Assembly: GCA_013141065.1 (NCBI GenBank)
Contig: JABFRR010000007.1
Location: 62,001-126,000, forward strand
Origin: Bacteriovoracaceae bacterium
GTDB lineage: Bacteria > Bdellovibrionota > Bacteriovoracia > Bacteriovoracales > Bacteriovoracaceae
DNA: 64,000 bases
Direction: 5' to 3'
Shown here: one piece after another, positions 61,499-64,000 of the stretch
Layout: each line of letters begins with the position of its first letter
Position numbering within the stretch: the first letter of the stretch is position 1
Notes under the pieces: model-generated
The model's database searches: none
The model's input: the letters and a program-made list of their open reading frames with translations, nothing else
What the model was told of the DNA's origin: nothing
Position numbers and translations under genes: made by a program

Positions 61499-64000
61499 AT
61501 GTTCAAAATTCGCACATCTTCGGCGATATTATTCCTCATAATCTTTCTCATTTCTCCAATGATAAGTGCAATTGAATCCACTAAGTCAGTTACACTCAAG
61601 ACACTTAAAACAACTTTAGAGACTTCACATGGTGTTTTGACAGCTGAAATACATTTTAACGAAAAAGATCTTTCAATTGCCTTAAAAGTCGAAAATATTA
61701 TCAAAAATGACTTGATAGAAATAATCAACTACTTCCAATACGTCCCAAAAAGTGTAGTGCATTTTAATATTGATCCTTATCTTCATGCGACGAATGGAAA
61801 TGCGAGAGTTTTTCCCACACCAACGATTAATCTTTTTAATTATCCTCCCAGCAATCAAGAGCATCTTGTCGTTTTAGAAGACTGGCTCACAGGTTTAGTT
61901 TTTCATGAATACATTCATATAACTCATCTAGATCAAACCAGTGATTATCTTAAAATTGGTGAAAGTATTTTTGGCTCAATTGCAAAAGTACCAGCAAGTA
62001 TCGCACCCAGATGGTTTACTGAAGGGATTGCTGTTTGGGGTGAGTCGTATTTAATGAAAGGTGGAAGGCTCAATAATCCACTTTTTAAAAAAGAATTTGC
62101 TGAAAGAATGAGAGATGAAAAATTCTGTCAATCAATTGATTGTTTAGATGATCCTGGTGTTTTTCCAGGGGGACAGCTTGCTTATTGGGCCGGTGGACAT
62201 TTCATTGAGTATTTAGAAAATCAAAAAGCAGGAACTGTTAAATGCCTGGTTGAAAAAAATTCAGGTAATCTGCCCTTTTTGCTTAATAATGTCTTTCGCA
62301 CATGTTCTGATAAAAATGCCCAAGAACATTTTAGTGAATTTAGAAAATTATTTCAAAACAACAGTGTCCAGTCTGAGTGGGGAGTCACTCTCGCAGATAA
62401 TTATGGAATTAGTGACTGGCAAAAAGGTACAGTTCTCGATGGCCGTAGTCTTTATAAAGTAGAAAAAAATCGATTTAGCGAAGCATTGGTCGTTTACGAC
62501 TTAGAAGAAAAAGTGGCAATGCTTTCTCAGAATTATGATGCTCTTATTGCCGATATCGTTGGTATAACTTCACAGCCGGATTACAATGCTGAAGGGGAAT
62601 ATAATAAGTTTTTAATTGTCGCTTTTTATGATGACTTAAATTTCAGGAACGACACTCACACTTGGAAATTAGTTAATGCAGAAACACTGCTAATCGAAGG
62701 AACATTGCCCTTCGAACATGATCCTAGTTATGTCATTGCCCTTGGTAATGGTCGCTATCTCACCGCGAGTTACATGAGCAGTCATTGGGTGATTGAAAAA
62801 CAAATCATAGACATGAAAACGATGAAGCGAATTGATAGTGAAGTCGTGCTGACCCTTCCAAATGAAGAGAACCTGACACTTTTTAAAAGTTCAGGTCAAA
62901 GAATTTTCATGCGACTTTATAATTCAAAGTCTGGTGCGGCCCTCTATTCTAGTGATTTAACCCTTGAGACATTAGTTAAAGTTCATGAGTCTAATGAACT
63001 TTTCGATCTACCTCTCATTCGTGAAAATTTGATTGTTGTCCAAGAAAATAATATTTCAAACATCTATGAGTTCAACGATAAAACGATTATTCATAGTGAA
63101 TTAGATCCGGCCATTCTAAAGAATTTAACGTTTTTAGAAACTAATGAAAACTATTCTGTCGCCTTAGTAGACACATTACGAGTGAGTGATGTGCCAGATA
63201 AAGAGTATCTTTCAAAATTAAGTAAACTCTCAATGTTTAAAAAAATAATTTTTCCTACCAAGACAATTTTTCTCCATGAAAAAGTGAAGGATAGGGAAGA
63301 TGTGACCATGGAGAGTTATCCCAAACTCTATCACTTAAAACCTCACTATTGGTTTATCGCCACTGGCACAAATGAAAATCTTGGAAGTATTGGCGCTATG
63401 ACTGATTTTACAGATCCCATGGGTGAGGATTTGATTTCGGCTACAATTCTAAGTTATCCAACAGAAAGTCTTATTGGTGGAAGTCTTACGGCAACTCATA
63501 AGTTTTCAAGTGTCTCTGATTTAATAACAGGTGCATTGAATTTTAACCACGAGTACTCTAAAACTAGTTTTGACTCAACATTAAATCAAACAACTGAGTT
63601 TTCAGTAGGGTTTAATTATGAATTACAAATGAAGCGTTGGACTTGGTATCCTGGAATTTTTACAGGAAACACTAAAACTCAAGATTTTATTTCAAATCGT
63701 AATGTAAAAAATTATGGAGTGAGCTCAATATTAAGCTACAGTGCTTTAACTTTTGATGATTTCTTCAAAAGCTTTTTTATTCAGACCAGACTGCAAAAAG
63801 ATTTACCGTCATCTGGAGCAGCTTATAGTAATTGGCAAAACTTAATTAGAGCGGAAGCTCGGTTGAGCGAAAACTTTGTTTTAGTCGGAAAGATATCCTA
63901 TGCAAAATTATTTAAAACCGGATTTTCACAAGGTGTACTTTATGGTGGGGGAATTAACGAACTCTCAACGAGGCGCTGGCATGAGTTTTACGGACTTCCT
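61499..64000 (+). CDS. HExxH metalloprotease with outer-membrane barrel-like C-terminus (incomplete at window end)
   Basis: The frame is open from ATG 61499 (AAGGA 8 bases upstream) to the window end, 834 codons, with no stop. Residues 1-25 are a signal peptide. About 100-190 is a gluzincin peptidase (peptidase MA type) with zinc motif HEYIH at 136-140 and the third ligand Glu175 in WFTEGIAVWGES, 35 residues later. About 290-640 looks like beta-propeller or strand repeats. From about 660 on, amphipathic strands (FSSVSDLITGALNFNHEYSK, FSVGFNYELQMKRWTWYPG) resemble a surface barrel. It may be a cell-surface or secreted-to-surface protease, which would fit predation. That is inference. Confidence 0.85.
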   Translation, partial: MFKIRTSSAILFLIIFLISPMISAIESTKSVTLKTLKTTLETSHGVLTAEIHFNEKDLSIALKVENIIKNDLIEIINYFQYVPKSVVHFNIDPYLHATNGNARVFPTPTINLFNYPPSNQEHLVVLEDWLTGLVFHEYIHITHLDQTSDYLKIGESIFGSIAKVPASIAPRWFTEGIAVWGESYLMKGGRLNNPLFKKEFAERMRDEKFCQSIDCLDDPGVFPGGQLAYWAGGHFIEYLENQKAGTVKCLVEKNSGNLPFLLNNVFRTCSDKNAQEHFSEFRKLFQNNSVQSEWGVTLADNYGISDWQKGTVLDGRSLYKVEKNRFSEALVVYDLEEKVAMLSQNYDALIADIVGITSQPDYNAEGEYNKFLIVAFYDDLNFRNDTHTWKLVNAETLLIEGTLPFEHDPSYVIALGNGRYLTASYMSSHWVIEKQIIDMKTMKRIDSEVVLTLPNEENLTLFKSSGQRIFMRLYNSKSGAALYSSDLTLETLVKVHESNELFDLPLIRENLIVVQENNISNIYEFNDKTIIHSELDPAILKNLTFLETNENYSVALVDTLRVSDVPDKEYLSKLSKLSMFKKIIFPTKTIFLHEKVKDREDVTMESYPKLYHLKPHYWFIATGTNENLGSIGAMTDFTDPMGEDLISATILSYPTESLIGGSLTATHKFSSVSDLITGALNFNHEYSKTSFDSTLNQTTEFSVGFNYELQMKRWTWYPGIFTGNTKTQDFISNRNVKNYGVSSILSYSALTFDDFFKSFFIQTRLQKDLPSSGAAYSNWQNLIRAEARLSENFVLVGKISYAKLFKTGFSQGVLYGGGINELSTRRWHEFYGLP

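Noticed and set aside
1..64000. CRISPR arrays, prophage, tRNA or rRNA genes
   Set aside because: No regularly spaced repeats, no phage structural or integrase genes, and no tRNA/rRNA sequence were seen on either strand.

Overview
The window looks like chromosomal DNA from an AT-rich, Gram-negative bacterium with a double membrane and a periplasm full of lipoproteins. It is most likely a predatory-type member of the Bdellovibrionota (Bacteriovorax/Peredibacter/Halobacteriovorax side). That placement is inference. It rests on the low GC, the DUF3015-DUF4105 gene pair, a TatT-type TRAP operon, a GldA/F/G-like ABC cluster, the many short exported proteins and an eukaryote-like isoleucyl-tRNA synthetase. 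No marker gene (16S rRNA) is present to confirm it. No tRNA, rRNA or CRISPR array was found.

Layout. 1-2200: two directly repeated copies of one IS (the first cut by the window edge), each followed by the same 7-base repeat. 2.2-8.2 kb: rlmN, then sppA-lapB and a run of exported or membrane proteins of unknown role. 8.3-11.6 kb: tolQ-tolR-tolA/tonB-tolB. 11.7-15.1 kb: a degenerate NtrC-like regulator, a small basic protein and an HD phosphohydrolase. 15.3-19.4 kb: a cell-division/peptidoglycan operon ftsE-ftsX-envC-like-ctpA, ending convergently against ileS (19.4-22.6 kb). 22.7-25 kb: a FecR-domain protein, maf and a small gene. 25.3-30.7 kb: TRAP transporter operon tatT-dctP-dctQ-dctM plus a coupled exported protein. 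30.7-36.2 kb: a lipoprotein, an outer-membrane barrel gene split by an IS630-family element, a HAD phosphatase and a DHH phosphoesterase. 36.3-41.5 kb: ABC transporter of the gliding-type GldA/F/G family with DUF4340 and Yip1-like partners. 41.6-44.8 kb: nucleoside salvage (tdk, hpt), a GHMP kinase and an unknown gene. 44.8-47.6 kb: an ECF sigma factor and a Cys-containing membrane protein, divergent from a secreted protein, an HMA-domain metal binder and a MerT-like membrane protein. 47.6-53.7 kb: nnrD, a receiver/HD-GYP-like protein, smpB, a FadL-like protein, rsmA and tsaD. 53.7-58.2 kb: DUF3015, a DUF4105 gene split by an ISAzo13-family element, and a lipoprotein hydrolase. 58.2-61.4 kb: a tetrahaem metallophosphatase lipoprotein, then cpoB, a DUF4398 lipoprotein and pal. 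61.5 kb to the end: a large HExxH metalloprotease that appears fused to an outer-membrane barrel and runs off the window.

How the parts fit. Most genes serve the envelope: Tol-Pal (in two separate loci), FtsEX/EnvC/CtpA septal hydrolysis, LapB/SppA quality control, TRAP uptake and several beta-barrels. Three different IS families are present. Two of them sit precisely inside envelope protein genes, and removing the element plus one target duplication restores the reading frame in both. All three transposase genes carry frameshifts, whereas almost all host genes are intact.

The items most worth following up are the sigma-54-activator-like protein that has lost its sigma-54 contact loop and Walker B acids, the ECF-sigma/metal module with its perfect 10-base inverted repeat, the protease-barrel protein and the tetrahaem metallophosphatase.
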